Shown here in pieces: positions 23,161 to 31,456 of a stretch of 64,000 nt of DNA (the stretch's first letter is position 1; each line of letters opens with the position of its first letter). Source of the stretch: Mesobacterium pallidum (lineage in GTDB: Bacteria; Pseudomonadota; Alphaproteobacteria; Rhodobacterales; Rhodobacteraceae). Where the stretch lies: NCBI RefSeq assembly GCF_019966535.1, contig NZ_JAIMID010000018.1, positions 81,190 through 145,189 of the forward strand, in the 5' to 3' direction. The translations under genes were made by a program, and so were the position numbers. A model generated the notes under the pieces. That model saw only the letters and a program-made list of their open reading frames with translations, did not search any database and was not told where the DNA came from.

Positions 23161-24192
23161 ATGTATTCCGAGACCGAAGACCTCGTGCGCGATCTGGCAG
23201 AAAATGCCGAAGGCGTCTGTCGTGCCTACCTTCCCGCCGGACGGCGGGAAGGATCCTACTGGATCGTGGGTGACCTGCAAAACAATCCTGGCCGCTCGCT
23301 CTTCGTGCGGCTGACCGGGCCTGCATCAGGGCCGGGTGCTGCCGGCAAGTTCACGGACGGCGCCACGGGTGAGCATGGCGATCTCCTCGACATCATCCGC
23401 GAGCGGACGGGGATCACGCGCTTCCCCGACCTTCTCGCCGAGGCCCGAGCGCATCTTGGCCGTCCGCAGCCGGTTCTCCCTGAAACAGCCGGTCCGAGGA
23501 AGACCAAGCGCCCGGGTGGGACACCAGCGGCCGCGTCGCGTCTGTTCGCGGCCTCGAAGCTGATCGCGGGTACGCTAGCCGAAACCTACCTCCGTTCCCG
23601 GGGCATCACCCAATTTGGGTCGGGCGGCGCCATTCGCTTCCACCCGAAGTGCTGGCATCGGGAAGAGGGGCAGACCCGGAGCACCCCCGGACCGGCGATG
23701 ATCGCCGCGGTCACCGATGGAGCAGGGGCCCTGCAGGGCGTGCATCGCACCTGGCTGGCACCTGACGGAAAAGGCAAAGCAGATGTCGATCCGCAGCGTC
23801 GGGCTATGGGCCACCTCCTCGGCAATGCTGTCAGGCTGACCTCGCAGGATGACATCCTCGTCGTCGGCGAAGGCATCGAGACCATGTTGTCCCTGTCCGA
23901 GGCGATCCCCAGCCTGCCCGTCTGGGCGGCGCTCTCGTCCGGTCACCTCGGGGCCGTTCGCCTGCCGGAGGGGCTCAAGCGCCTCTACATCGCCATCGAC
24001 CGCGATCCGGCCGGGCAACGAGCGGCGGAGAGGTTGAGCAACAGAGCCACCGAGTTCGGGGTCCCTGTGAGGCTGCTGGAACCGCAGCTCGGGGATTTCA
24101 ACGATGATCTTCGGGCGAACGGCAGGGACGCGCTGCGCCAGCATCTGGCAGGTCAGATCGGACCAGAGGATCGGCATCGCCTGCCGGGCTGA
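23161..24192 (+). CDS. Toprim-domain (DUF7146-like) primase/helicase-type protein
   Basis: The 343-residue protein has a primase-like N-half without a clear zinc finger (REGSYWIVGDLQNNPGRSLF, KFTDGATGEHGDLLDIIR). The Toprim domain lies at about residues 230-320: the catalytic Glu is in VVGEGIETMLSLSEA, and the Asp pair is in YIAIDRDPAGQRAAERL, with DFNDDL near the end. This arrangement matches phage/plasmid DnaG-like proteins without the C-terminal helicase. It starts 4 bases after the strawberry-notch gene and would prime or process the plasmid strand after transfer. The exact substrate is not known. Confidence 0.87.
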   Translation: MYSETEDLVRDLAENAEGVCRAYLPAGRREGSYWIVGDLQNNPGRSLFVRLTGPASGPGAAGKFTDGATGEHGDLLDIIRERTGITRFPDLLAEARAHLGRPQPVLPETAGPRKTKRPGGTPAAASRLFAASKLIAGTLAETYLRSRGITQFGSGGAIRFHPKCWHREEGQTRSTPGPAMIAAVTDGAGALQGVHRTWLAPDGKGKADVDPQRRAMGHLLGNAVRLTSQDDILVVGEGIETMLSLSEAIPSLPVWAALSSGHLGAVRLPEGLKRLYIAIDRDPAGQRAAERLSNRATEFGVPVRLLEPQLGDFNDDLRANGRDALRQHLAGQIGPEDRHRLPG

Positions 24193-24556
24193 GCTGCATC
24201 GCGCAGGGGGGTCTGGGAGTGCGGGGCAGGGGGCTGCATCCCAGCCGTGGCTCTGGATCGTCGTCCTCACCCCATCCCGGGCCTTGCGCATCCACCCGTC
24301 AGCCCTGCGCGGCCTTCAAGAGATGGGCAGGCCGTCAAAGCGGTTGCCCCTGCAAGGTCGGCAGGGAAGCTATTTCCGCCGGCGGCAAAGCCGCCTTTGC
24401 ATCGCGAGACAAATAGCTTCCCTGCCGACCTCCTCCACGCTGTTCCGGCCCCGGTGAAGCCGGGGTGAAGAGGCAACCGCCCCGACGGCTCGGGTCTGCC
24501 CATGAAGGCCGCGCGGGATGACGCGCGGACGAGACAGGCCCGGAGGCAAGAAACCG
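24193..24556. other. Structured intergenic region before the DUF2493 gene
   Basis: No gene is supported in these 364 bases, but the region has three nested or serial hairpins: a 20-bp perfect inverted repeat (24356-24430), CCCCGG-TGAAG-CCGGGG (24449-24465) and CCGCGCG-GGATGA-CGCGCGG (24509-24528). The last is followed by GAGACAGGCCCGGAGG, similar to other leaders in this region. Confidence 0.6.
24356..24430. repeat. 20-bp perfect inverted repeat with nested hairpin
   Basis: GGTCGGCAGGGAAGCTATTT (24356-24375) is exactly matched by its complement at 24411-24430. The 35-bp loop contains GGCGGC-AAA-GCCGCC (24381-24395). In single strand this would fold into a long cruciform or stem-loop. Possible roles are a single-strand origin or promoter, a transcription terminator, or the footprint of a small non-coding mobile element. 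Confidence 0.8.
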
Positions 24557-25489
24557 ATGACGATCCATATCCACGACGACGCGTATGAACCCGCCCATAG
24601 CGCATCCCAGACCGCCCATGCGCTCGACGAGCTCCAGCTCTACGGCTATCGCCCATTTGACGAGCCCGATCCGCGCCCGATGCCCGATGGGCAGCGCCTC
24701 GCCGTCGCCGTCGCCGACATCTTCGACGCCCTCGTCGCGACCCTGGAAGACACCCGTATGGAACCCGACCTCGAAGAGGTGCTCTGGGGCCAGGTCAACC
24801 TCTTCCACCGCGCCACGGCCCGGATCGAGCGGACGCTCGATGAGAACGAGCAGGCGCAGCGCCGCCTCCAGCGCGAGCAGGACGGCTCCGAAGTGAAGTC
24901 CGTCGAACTCGAGCGCCTGACGGCCGAAGGCCTGACTCTCGTTGAACGGCGCAACTGCATGGATATGATGCGCGATCATGCCGCATCCGAGTTCGTCCAT
25001 CACACGGGATCGACCTGGCGCCCCCGCACCGGATCAATCGTGAACCGCCAGCACATGACCGCCGCCCTGATCGACAGCCGCGACTTCCTGGCCGCCAAGC
25101 GCCGCGCCGAGACCGAGGTAATGCTTCCCGCAGGCCCCAAGGTCGCCCTCACCGGCGGGACCGATTTCAACGATCACCGCCTGATCTGGGGCAAGCTCGA
25201 CCAGGTCCGGACCAAGTATCCCGACATGGTCCTCCTGCACGGTGGCAGCCCGAAGGGCGCAGAGCTCATCGCCGCCAAATGGGCCGAAGCCCGGGGCGTG
25301 ACGCAGGTGGCCTTCAAGCCCGACTGGACCAAGCACGCCAAGGCCGCGCCCTTCAAGCGCAACGACGCGATGCTGGATGTGCTCCCGGTCGGGGTCCTCG
25401 TCTTCCCCGGAACCGGTATCCAGGAAAACCTCGCCGATAAAGCCAAAAAGCTGGGCATCCCGGTCATGAAGTTCGAGAAGGGGGCGTGA
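24557..25489 (+). CDS. DUF2493/YspA-like SLOG-domain protein
   Basis: The 310-residue protein has a helical acidic N-terminal half. The C-terminal SLOG-superfamily domain (about residues 195-310) contains VALTGGTDFNDHRLIWGKLD, MVLLHGGSPKGAELIAAKWA, FKPDWTKHAKAAPFKRNDAM and VLVFPGTGIQENLADKAKKL. SLOG domains bind nucleotides or nucleotide-derived ligands and are frequent in mobile elements and stress systems. ATG 24557 is chosen after a GGAGG-containing leader. The stop codon lies inside a GGGGGC-GTGA-GCCCCC hairpin. Confidence 0.85.
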   Translation: MTIHIHDDAYEPAHSASQTAHALDELQLYGYRPFDEPDPRPMPDGQRLAVAVADIFDALVATLEDTRMEPDLEEVLWGQVNLFHRATARIERTLDENEQAQRRLQREQDGSEVKSVELERLTAEGLTLVERRNCMDMMRDHAASEFVHHTGSTWRPRTGSIVNRQHMTAALIDSRDFLAAKRRAETEVMLPAGPKVALTGGTDFNDHRLIWGKLDQVRTKYPDMVLLHGGSPKGAELIAAKWAEARGVTQVAFKPDWTKHAKAAPFKRNDAMLDVLPVGVLVFPGTGIQENLADKAKKLGIPVMKFEKGA

Positions 25490-25495
25490 GCCCCC
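25480..25495 (+). terminator. Hairpin overlapping the DUF2493 stop codon
   Basis: GGGGGC (25480-25485) pairs with GCCCCC (25490-25495) around GTGA; the stop TGA is part of the loop. GACTTTAAT follows, giving a weak T-run. Confidence 0.5.
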
Positions 25496-25573
25496 GACTT
25501 TAATCCGGGACAGAACATTGTGGAAACGTCGAAGAGCGCTTGATATTGTGGTTTGTAGAGAGGCGCCAACAAC

Positions 25574-25846
25574 ATGTTCGACATATCGCGGCAAATGGAA
25601 GTGTTCCCGACGACGGTCGATCTCAAGCGGATCGACCCGTCTCTCAACATGCGCCGCTTCTATCGAATGAGCGTTCAGCCGGACCTGTTTGGCGGCGCAT
25701 GCCTTGTGCGGGAATGGGGCCGTATCGGGTTTCGAGGACAGATGCTGATCGAGCAACACGATGACGAGGGCAGGGCGGTCAATGCTCTGTTGAAGCTGTC
25801 GGCGACGAAGAAGCGGCGAGGGTATAAGTTGCCGACCGAACGTTGA
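25574..25846 (+). CDS. WGR-domain protein
   Basis: The 90-residue product is a single WGR domain. It has the LVREWGRIGFRGQ core with the name-giving W-G-R at about residues 48-50, strands NMRRFYRMSVQPDLFGGA before, and KKRRGYKLP after. WGR domains bind nucleic acid or act as allosteric modules in PARPs and MolR-like proteins; free-standing forms are common on alphaproteobacterial plasmids. It stands last in the plus-strand maintenance run, before the minus-strand defence island. Confidence 0.88.
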   Translation: MFDISRQMEVFPTTVDLKRIDPSLNMRRFYRMSVQPDLFGGACLVREWGRIGFRGQMLIEQHDDEGRAVNALLKLSATKKRRGYKLPTER

Positions 25847-26157
25847 GAACGGCCCGCAGTCGCCGTTCATTGGCCTAGAAAGTTACTGCGGTGCGGTCCG
25901 CCAGACCGGACTTTCGCTGCGGCCGCGAAATCGAGCGGTCGGCGAATGGTAGTGCAGCGGGACAAAGTGCGACGATCGAATGCCAGGCGTTTTCTCAAGG
26001 CAGTGCCTTATCGCGATCGCCAAGGTGACGGGAAAGGACCGATGGGATATCGAAGCCATGCTGGCGCGTCTGGCTCCTAAGCCCATGAACAAATGAAATC
26101 AAGCTGTCCGCCTGCGCCGCTCTGCGAAAGGGTATGATCGGGCGGGAGGCGATCAGC
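25847..26157. other. Gap at the border of the defence island
   Basis: No intact gene is supported in these 311 bases. A short plus-strand frame ending at a TGA at 26094-26096 encodes AKVTGKDRWDIEAMLARLAP, which looks like the tail of a real protein, but an in-frame TAG lies upstream. It may be a decayed gene end left by the island's insertion. Confidence 0.35.
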
Positions 26158-27108
26158 TCAGCCGTCATCAGAGTTTGGCCAGTTTCCACCGGTGCGAAGG
26201 TCATCGACGCTCATGGTGTCGGCGGGCGCTTGTATGGAGATGCGCCAGTCCTTGGTACGCGCTGATGAGAACTCGACACGCTGTATCCCGACATCCCCAT
26301 CCCCATTGTAACGAAGCTTGCGCGCCTCTTCGATGGTTACGAACTCGGGCTCGATCCACCTTGCTGTGCTGAGGAAGACGAATCCTAGGCGCGCAGGGCC
26401 ATTCAGTGTGTCGATGGTCACGGTGCCTGGATATCGAATACGTGCCGTTCGGGTGATCGGCGGTGCGGCCTTCTCGATTTCAGCATAGGGATCGAGCGAG
26501 TTCTGAACTTCGCGCCAGATAGAGTTGATCGACCAACTCGACCCGGCCTCGCCGTGGAAAATCGGGGCCGAAAGGTCGGTGTCGCTAGGCAGGACATAGT
26601 CAATTTCGTCTGGCTCGGGCCGGACGTCCTCCTCGTTCGGGCGATAGGTCCGAATGCCGACACCTGTACAAACGCAGCCTTTGTGCCAAAAGATGACCAC
26701 GTCCAGGCCAAGAAGAGGATTTAGGTCCTCGGCTTGCACGTCTGCGATGCGCCGCAACGTGATCCCGAGGTGCTGCGCTACCGTCTCGGCCTCCGGCGAA
26801 AAGCCGGAATGACTCACCGCGATCGTATGATCCGCGCCGATAGACGAGCGCTTGGTGGCCAGTTGCTCGAGCCAAGTCACGTCCTGCACCTTGGTTCGGC
26901 GTCGGCACTCTATCGTAATCAGCATTTCCGCCGTGCCGGCCTTAGTGCGAATCGTCGCGTCCACTTCTCGGAGGCGACCCGTGAGTTTGCACCGGATACG
27001 ATCAGGCGACTTGACGACAATTCCTTGCGGCCCGGCGTCGGCTTCAATCCGGGCGATGAGTTTCTCGAACTCGCGCCACTGGGCATCGTTACGACGCTGG
27101 GCGGTCAC
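26158..27108 (-). CDS. PD-(D/E)xK restriction-endonuclease-like protein (Mrr-like)
   Basis: The 316-residue product's first 130 residues match the Mrr/REase-like fold: FEKLIARIEADAGPQGIVVK, then the core RLREVDATIRTKAGTAEMLI and TIECRRRTKVQDVTW. D in VDATI and E in IECR are candidate metal ligands, with R in place of the usual Lys. Residues SSIGADHTIAVSHSGFSPEA are also typical of this family. The C-terminal 180 residues are unassigned. It overlaps the TcmP gene by 4 bp (ATGA) and so is coupled to it. A defence nuclease dependent on the upstream genes is the natural reading. Confidence 0.78.
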   Translation of the reverse strand: MTAQRRNDAQWREFEKLIARIEADAGPQGIVVKSPDRIRCKLTGRLREVDATIRTKAGTAEMLITIECRRRTKVQDVTWLEQLATKRSSIGADHTIAVSHSGFSPEAETVAQHLGITLRRIADVQAEDLNPLLGLDVVIFWHKGCVCTGVGIRTYRPNEEDVRPEPDEIDYVLPSDTDLSAPIFHGEAGSSWSINSIWREVQNSLDPYAEIEKAAPPITRTARIRYPGTVTIDTLNGPARLGFVFLSTARWIEPEFVTIEEARKLRYNGDGDVGIQRVEFSSARTKDWRISIQAPADTMSVDDLRTGGNWPNSDDG

Positions 27109-28370
27109 TTCGCCTCGCTCCCTTTGGAACTTGCCTCAAGGAACATCGGGAAGAAGCTCCTTTGCCGCTTGAGCTTCAGGACGTCGCCAACGCCGATGGC
27201 ATTCGCGCTGCGGCGCTCGCCGCCGCCCGGGGTGATGACCGCGATGTCTGGGTTTTCGATGATTGCGCGGTGAACGTCGTCGGTGTGTGCAGGCGTGGCA
27301 TTATAGATGCCCTCGTAGAAGTCGCCGACGCCGATGGCATCACCCGACTCGGAGATCAGCCGGGGGATGTCGGCGAGAAGCTGTGTTCGCGCAGTTTCGC
27401 GGCCCGATAGGTCGAACAGATAGAGCGCTCCTCCATCATGACTTGGATCGTAGGATAGCATGTTGAGGCCTGAGCGGCCGAAATGCGCTTGTGCCGTGCT
27501 GTTCTGATGGAGGACATTGTTGTAGACCTGACGCGCGCGATAGATGTTGGCGAAGTGGATCATCCAGTAGCGCCAACCGCCTGGATTGTTGATTGAAAAG
27601 GGGCTGACGAAGGGAGCGCAGGTTCGGAATGTCTCGAACACCAATCGCTCGGCGGCGCCGAGCCAGCTATGTTTGCTCATCGCCCCGTTGAAAACGTCAA
27701 GCTCGGCGGGTTCGATGCCGAAGGGTCGGAGCTGGGCCGCGAGCTGAATGGGTTTGGACTTCTGTAAGAACGACAGCAAAGCTTCGATCGCGAAAGTATA
27801 GAAGATTTCCACTGACGGGTGCGCGCGCATTATGTCGAGCAGCGTCGCATGCTCGACATGGCGGTGGCCGCACTGGTCGAGGTTGAACAGAACATTGCGA
27901 TAGCGCCCCTGTTCCAGAAGCTGTTTCATCCGCGGATAGCCAGCCTCGAACGTATCGGTCATATACTCGATACGAAGGTGCAAGCGGCGGCCATTTTCGG
28001 TAATGTCGCCCAGCAGTGGTGCGATGTTCCCCTTCAATACCTCAATCGCATCACGGCTATGATCGTTGAGGACGAGCAGGCACTCGATCTCGATCAGGCC
28101 TAGGCCCTGCGCTGCGCGGTGGGCGTTTACCGCCTCGATCGCGCGCTTAAGCTCTTCGATGAAGATGAGGGGCGAGCCAGCGGTTCCGCACTGGTAGCTG
28201 CCGCCGCCGGCAAATCCGTCGATCACCGCGAGACGGAAACGCTCCTGCTGCGGAAGCTGGCAGCGCACGGTGAGATATCGGAAGAAGTATTCGCGAAGGA
28301 TCTTGTGTTTGCGGCGCGAGTGCTCCTCCAAGACCGCACCATTGGCCCATTCATATGTTTTCTCGACCAT
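27105..28370 (-). CDS. tcmP: Three-Cys-motif partner protein TcmP
   Basis: The 421-residue protein has the TcmP pattern: WANGAVLEEHSRRKHKILRE, RFRLAVIDGFAGGGSYQCG, then GSPLIFIEELKRAIEA and LFNLDQCGHRHVEHATLLDI. The FAGGG loop and NLDQ motif suggest a Rossmann methyltransferase-type fold. By family definition TcmP sits beside a three-Cys-motif (Gp37/Gp68, DUF5131) protein, as here. A good AAGGAGG ribosome-binding site precedes ATG 28370. It lies 27 bp after the DUF5131 gene and overlaps the nuclease gene. Role unknown; likely a DNA or tRNA modification or defence partner. Confidence 0.88.
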   Translation of the reverse strand: MVEKTYEWANGAVLEEHSRRKHKILREYFFRYLTVRCQLPQQERFRLAVIDGFAGGGSYQCGTAGSPLIFIEELKRAIEAVNAHRAAQGLGLIEIECLLVLNDHSRDAIEVLKGNIAPLLGDITENGRRLHLRIEYMTDTFEAGYPRMKQLLEQGRYRNVLFNLDQCGHRHVEHATLLDIMRAHPSVEIFYTFAIEALLSFLQKSKPIQLAAQLRPFGIEPAELDVFNGAMSKHSWLGAAERLVFETFRTCAPFVSPFSINNPGGWRYWMIHFANIYRARQVYNNVLHQNSTAQAHFGRSGLNMLSYDPSHDGGALYLFDLSGRETARTQLLADIPRLISESGDAIGVGDFYEGIYNATPAHTDDVHRAIIENPDIAVITPGGGERRSANAIGVGDVLKLKRQRSFFPMFLEASSKGSEAK

Positions 28371-28397
28371 CCGTCCCTCCTTATCGCCGGCCTGCGG

Positions 28398-29180
28398 TTA
28401 TGCGCCGGTGGAGAAGGCTGCGGGCATCTCGTCCCACGTCTTGCCCCGATACTCACGGCCGTTGGCCCTTTTTGAGCGACGTTTGTTGTCTTTGCCCCAA
28501 GTGCCCCACTGCTTGAAAAAGAAGGCGGTCTCGTGTTCCTCGCATTGGGCGTGGATTTCATCGATCCATTCCTCGCGAATCGGCCGCGCCGACCGACCGC
28601 TCTCGCCGCCGACAATAGCCCAATGGATGCCGGACAAGTCGACACCGCCGACCGGCCCGATCAGTGGTTCGAATGATAGGAACCGGATCGCCGCCGGCAC
28701 TGCGCGCAGGTGGTCGATACGTTTTACAACCTCGGCATTCTCGATACTGGTGCCAAGCCAAACATTGGGTAGGACATCCTCGACCAGCGTCGAGACGAAC
28801 ACTGCCATCCGTTCAGGTCGTTTGGTGAGGATTTGGTAGTGGTGGCGCGGCGTTTCGCGCATCACCTGCCAGACCTTGAGAATGAAGCCATCGCTGACTC
28901 GCTCATGGAACAGGTCGCTCATCGAGTTTACGAAAATCTTGCGGGCTTTCCGCCAGCGGTGCGGGATCGCAAGCGCCTCTTCGTCTTCGCGGACGACGCC
29001 GTTCCAGATGGTGCGCCCGCCGCCGCGCCGGGTGAGGCCGGCATATTTCGCCACGCCCATTGCTTCGAGCCGCCGCGCCATCTCCATAGCATAGCAATGT
29101 GTGCAGCCGGCGCTGACGATCGAGCAGCCGGCCACCGGATTCCAAGTGGCGTCGGTCCATTCTATCTGTGTTTCAGACAT
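28398..29180 (-). CDS. DUF5131 (phage Gp37/Gp68) three-Cys-motif protein
   Basis: The 260-residue product starts ETQIEWTDATWNPVAGCSIV. The three-Cys motif C-x6-C-x2-C, CSIVSAGCTHCYAMEMARR, lies near residues 19-37, resembling a radical-SAM-like iron-sulfur site. Later come FVNSMSDLFHERVSDGFILK, YQILTKRPERM, NVWLGTSIEN, RFLSFEPLIGPV and WAIVGGESGRSARPI, all family hallmarks. The final part has FFFKQWGTWG. It is the first gene of the minus-strand cassette with TcmP and the REase. The upstream gap (29181-29480) should hold the promoter. Confidence 0.92.
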   Translation of the reverse strand: MSETQIEWTDATWNPVAGCSIVSAGCTHCYAMEMARRLEAMGVAKYAGLTRRGGGRTIWNGVVREDEEALAIPHRWRKARKIFVNSMSDLFHERVSDGFILKVWQVMRETPRHHYQILTKRPERMAVFVSTLVEDVLPNVWLGTSIENAEVVKRIDHLRAVPAAIRFLSFEPLIGPVGGVDLSGIHWAIVGGESGRSARPIREEWIDEIHAQCEEHETAFFFKQWGTWGKDNKRRSKRANGREYRGKTWDEMPAAFSTGA

Positions 29181-29480
29181 GAGTGTTTAGCCCCGATATT
29201 CCCTGCCGCTCAGTTCGCGTGCCAAGCCTTACTCTAACCGGAACAAAGTGGGAATTACTAGATCGAGACCTCGTATGGCCTCCACCGTGTGAGGCTCGAC
29301 TGCCTTAAGGCGGTTGCCCAGTGAACCACCCCAGAACGACCTCATTTGCGCTTTCCACCCATGCGGTTGTTCGGGCGGACATCTCGCTGTAACCCGCGCG
29401 AACGGCTGCTTCCCTAGCCCACTGCGAGAGCCATGCCGCATCGCCCTCAGGCCGCTTTCCGCCCGCGAAGTCAGAGAGTA
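29181..29480. other. Gap between the DUF5131 cassette and darG
   Basis: About 300 bases without a gene I can support. A minus-strand frame of about 70 codons exists but has no recognisable ribosome-binding site or family. The region is presumed to carry the cassette promoter and the 3' end of the darTG transcript. Confidence 0.4.
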
Positions 29481-30560
29481 TCAGGCAGGCAGCCTATTCG
29501 ATGTCTGAAGTTGGTCCAATGCGATGGCGACCAACCGGCGATCGAAGATCTTCAATTTGCGCTGTCCAGCGGCTTCCCCACCAGCCCAACCCTTGAGACC
29601 TTCCATCACTTCCTCAACAGTCGGTTCGATATCGTCGTGCTGCATCATCCAGTCGACAGTTGCCAGAAGTTCCATGCCGAGAGGCGACTCGAAGCCATCG
29701 ATGGTGGCCGAAGCCCATTCCAGTACGCTTGAGAACTGCTTGCCTTCACCGGAGTTCAGATAGGCTTGCACCCGATCGTATTTGGCGTCGTTGAACCAAA
29801 TGAGATCCATGGGATCGGCATCCGCGAGGCGTTTGTCGCACCGGAGATAACTGCCGTCGAGACTATCGAGCAGCTTCGTCAGGTTATGCGAATAAGGTCC
29901 GTACTTGTTGGCTTGGAACCTGAACTTGAGCGCATCGGCCCCCCCGAACCGCATCACGCCGCGCTCGAGGAACCAACCTAGCTTCTGGACCTCCAGAATC
30001 GAGCACTCAATCCCAAGGAGAGAGTACCGACGCACCATCTCAGCTACCAGTGCGCGTGCCGGGGTCAGTTTCTCGACACCGGTGCGCTTGGCGACATTCT
30101 GATACTTGGAAGTCGGCTCGTAGACGATGGCGTTGACCCCATCTAGATCCGCCAATGACGCCTCGATAAGTGGACGCACATCGCTCCAGTCGAGGCCGCC
30201 ATTCCCGCAGCCGAGTGGCGGAATTGCAATTGAATGAATTCTCTTCTCTCGAATTACTCGGACAAGATCCTTCAATCCATCCTCGACCCATTCGATCTTG
30301 GTTTTGACTCGCCAATGGGTCTTAGTCGGGAAATTGATGATCCAGCGCGGCCCGAAGAGTTCCTTGTTCTCGGTAACGAACATTTTCCCAATACGCACTT
30401 CGCCCGCATCGCAGGCGCGCGCATAGGCTTCGAAGTTTCTTGGGAATTGCTCCTTGAACATCAGGGCAATTCCTTTGCCCATGATTCCGACCGTGTTCAC
30501 GGTGTTCACCACCGCGTCAACGTCGGCTTCAAGAAGATTGCCCTGCGTGTAAGTTACCAT
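29481..30560 (-). CDS. darG: DarG-type macrodomain antitoxin
   Basis: The 359-residue protein begins with a macrodomain (about 1-155): QGNLLEADVDAVVNTVNTVG then IMGKGIALMFKEQFP, and AIPPLGCGNGGLDWSDV. This is the ADP-ribosyl-DNA glycohydrolase of DarTG systems. It reverses thymidine ADP-ribosylation by DarT. The C-terminal part (LLGIECSILEVQKLGWFLER, FRFQANKYGPYSHNL, LIWFNDAKYDRV) is the usual DarG toxin-binding extension. Its start shares one base with the darT stop (TGATG), so the antitoxin is translated by coupling. Confidence 0.95.
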   Translation of the reverse strand: MVTYTQGNLLEADVDAVVNTVNTVGIMGKGIALMFKEQFPRNFEAYARACDAGEVRIGKMFVTENKELFGPRWIINFPTKTHWRVKTKIEWVEDGLKDLVRVIREKRIHSIAIPPLGCGNGGLDWSDVRPLIEASLADLDGVNAIVYEPTSKYQNVAKRTGVEKLTPARALVAEMVRRYSLLGIECSILEVQKLGWFLERGVMRFGGADALKFRFQANKYGPYSHNLTKLLDSLDGSYLRCDKRLADADPMDLIWFNDAKYDRVQAYLNSGEGKQFSSVLEWASATIDGFESPLGMELLATVDWMMQHDDIEPTVEEVMEGLKGWAGGEAAGQRKLKIFDRRLVAIALDQLQTSNRLPA

Positions 30561-31201
30561 CAGAAATACCAGCCCGGTCGCGCCACGATCTTGAGATCGA
30601 GCCCAACCTCCTCCCGTTGCCGTTCGAGTGTTCCTTTTTCGTTCTCACTCAGACAAACTATGCCTGCAAGGTGCTCAACTGGCAAGTGCCTGTGCACCAG
30701 CGCCTCGGCCTGGTAGCGGTCTGTCTTTTCAGGATCATCAACATCGCGTTTGAAGTCCCTACGCTGCAGGATGCCCCAGTCGATCTTGTCGAGGTCGTCG
30801 AGCGAGGTGAAGAACTGCGCCGTCTGGAGGTATGCATGACGATCCGAGAACACGGTCGCTATGCCTCGATCCGCGAGCCCACGAAGTGACGACGCCATGA
30901 TCACGATCTCCGCGTTCGGGAACTGACGAATTCCTCCGTAACCAGTCTTGATGTTGTACATCATCATCGAAAATGGCGTGAAATAGAACGGTATGTAGTC
31001 TGATAGCGTTCCACCCGGGGGCACCGGAACATTCCGTGCCGTCCGACGCTGAATCAGTTCAAGGTTCCCAATTCGCATGAAATTCGGGTCCTGCACACCG
31101 GAATTCTTGCAATGAAGCCCATGTCTGAGGATCCACGTCACATTGTTGATGTGCGTGATCCTGAAGATCAGTGCTTTTTCGGCGGTCAAGTTGTTTGCCA
31201 T
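30560..31201 (-). CDS. darT: DarT DNA ADP-ribosyltransferase toxin
   Basis: The 213-residue product belongs to the DUF4433/DarT family. It has IFRITHINNVTWILRHGLHC, YIPFYFTPFSMMMYNI and VIMASSLRGLADRGI. The later segment YQAEALVHRHLPVEHLAGIV carries the expected catalytic Glu. It transfers ADP-ribose from NAD to thymidine in single-stranded DNA and blocks replication, for example during phage infection. ATG 31201 gives the family's normal length; a longer upstream start is unlikely. An IS30 element lies 256 bp upstream of this start and may have replaced or altered its promoter. Confidence 0.93.
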   Translation of the reverse strand: MANNLTAEKALIFRITHINNVTWILRHGLHCKNSGVQDPNFMRIGNLELIQRRTARNVPVPPGGTLSDYIPFYFTPFSMMMYNIKTGYGGIRQFPNAEIVIMASSLRGLADRGIATVFSDRHAYLQTAQFFTSLDDLDKIDWGILQRRDFKRDVDDPEKTDRYQAEALVHRHLPVEHLAGIVCLSENEKGTLERQREEVGLDLKIVARPGWYF

Positions 31202-31456
31202 GTCTCGATATGGATATATTTTGGGCCAACTGCCCTCAAGATGCTGTATAGTGGCCGGCGCTGTCGAGCACCTAGCCGATTGACTGCTTCGCAAAACACT
31301 TGCCATTCGGCCTTCGCACGAACCCCAACCAATGGCGGTGGCCAGAGCCGGATGTCCACTCCCGCCTAGGCGCTGAACCTTCTCGCACCAGCAGAGAAGG
31401 TCGGCTTCTTGCGTGTATTACATAAAACGGATTATCAGTTTTTTTATAAAGGCGCG
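31202..31456. other. darT upstream region up to the IS30 left end
   Basis: No gene supported. It contains CCTTCTC/GAGAAGG (31378-31400, 9-bp loop), an AT-rich stretch at 31425-31450, and the presumed darT promoter. Confidence 0.4.

Noticed and set aside
29229..29441. A 70-codon minus-strand frame between darG and the DUF5131 gene
   Set aside because: No ribosome-binding site, no recognisable family and composition unlike the flanking genes.
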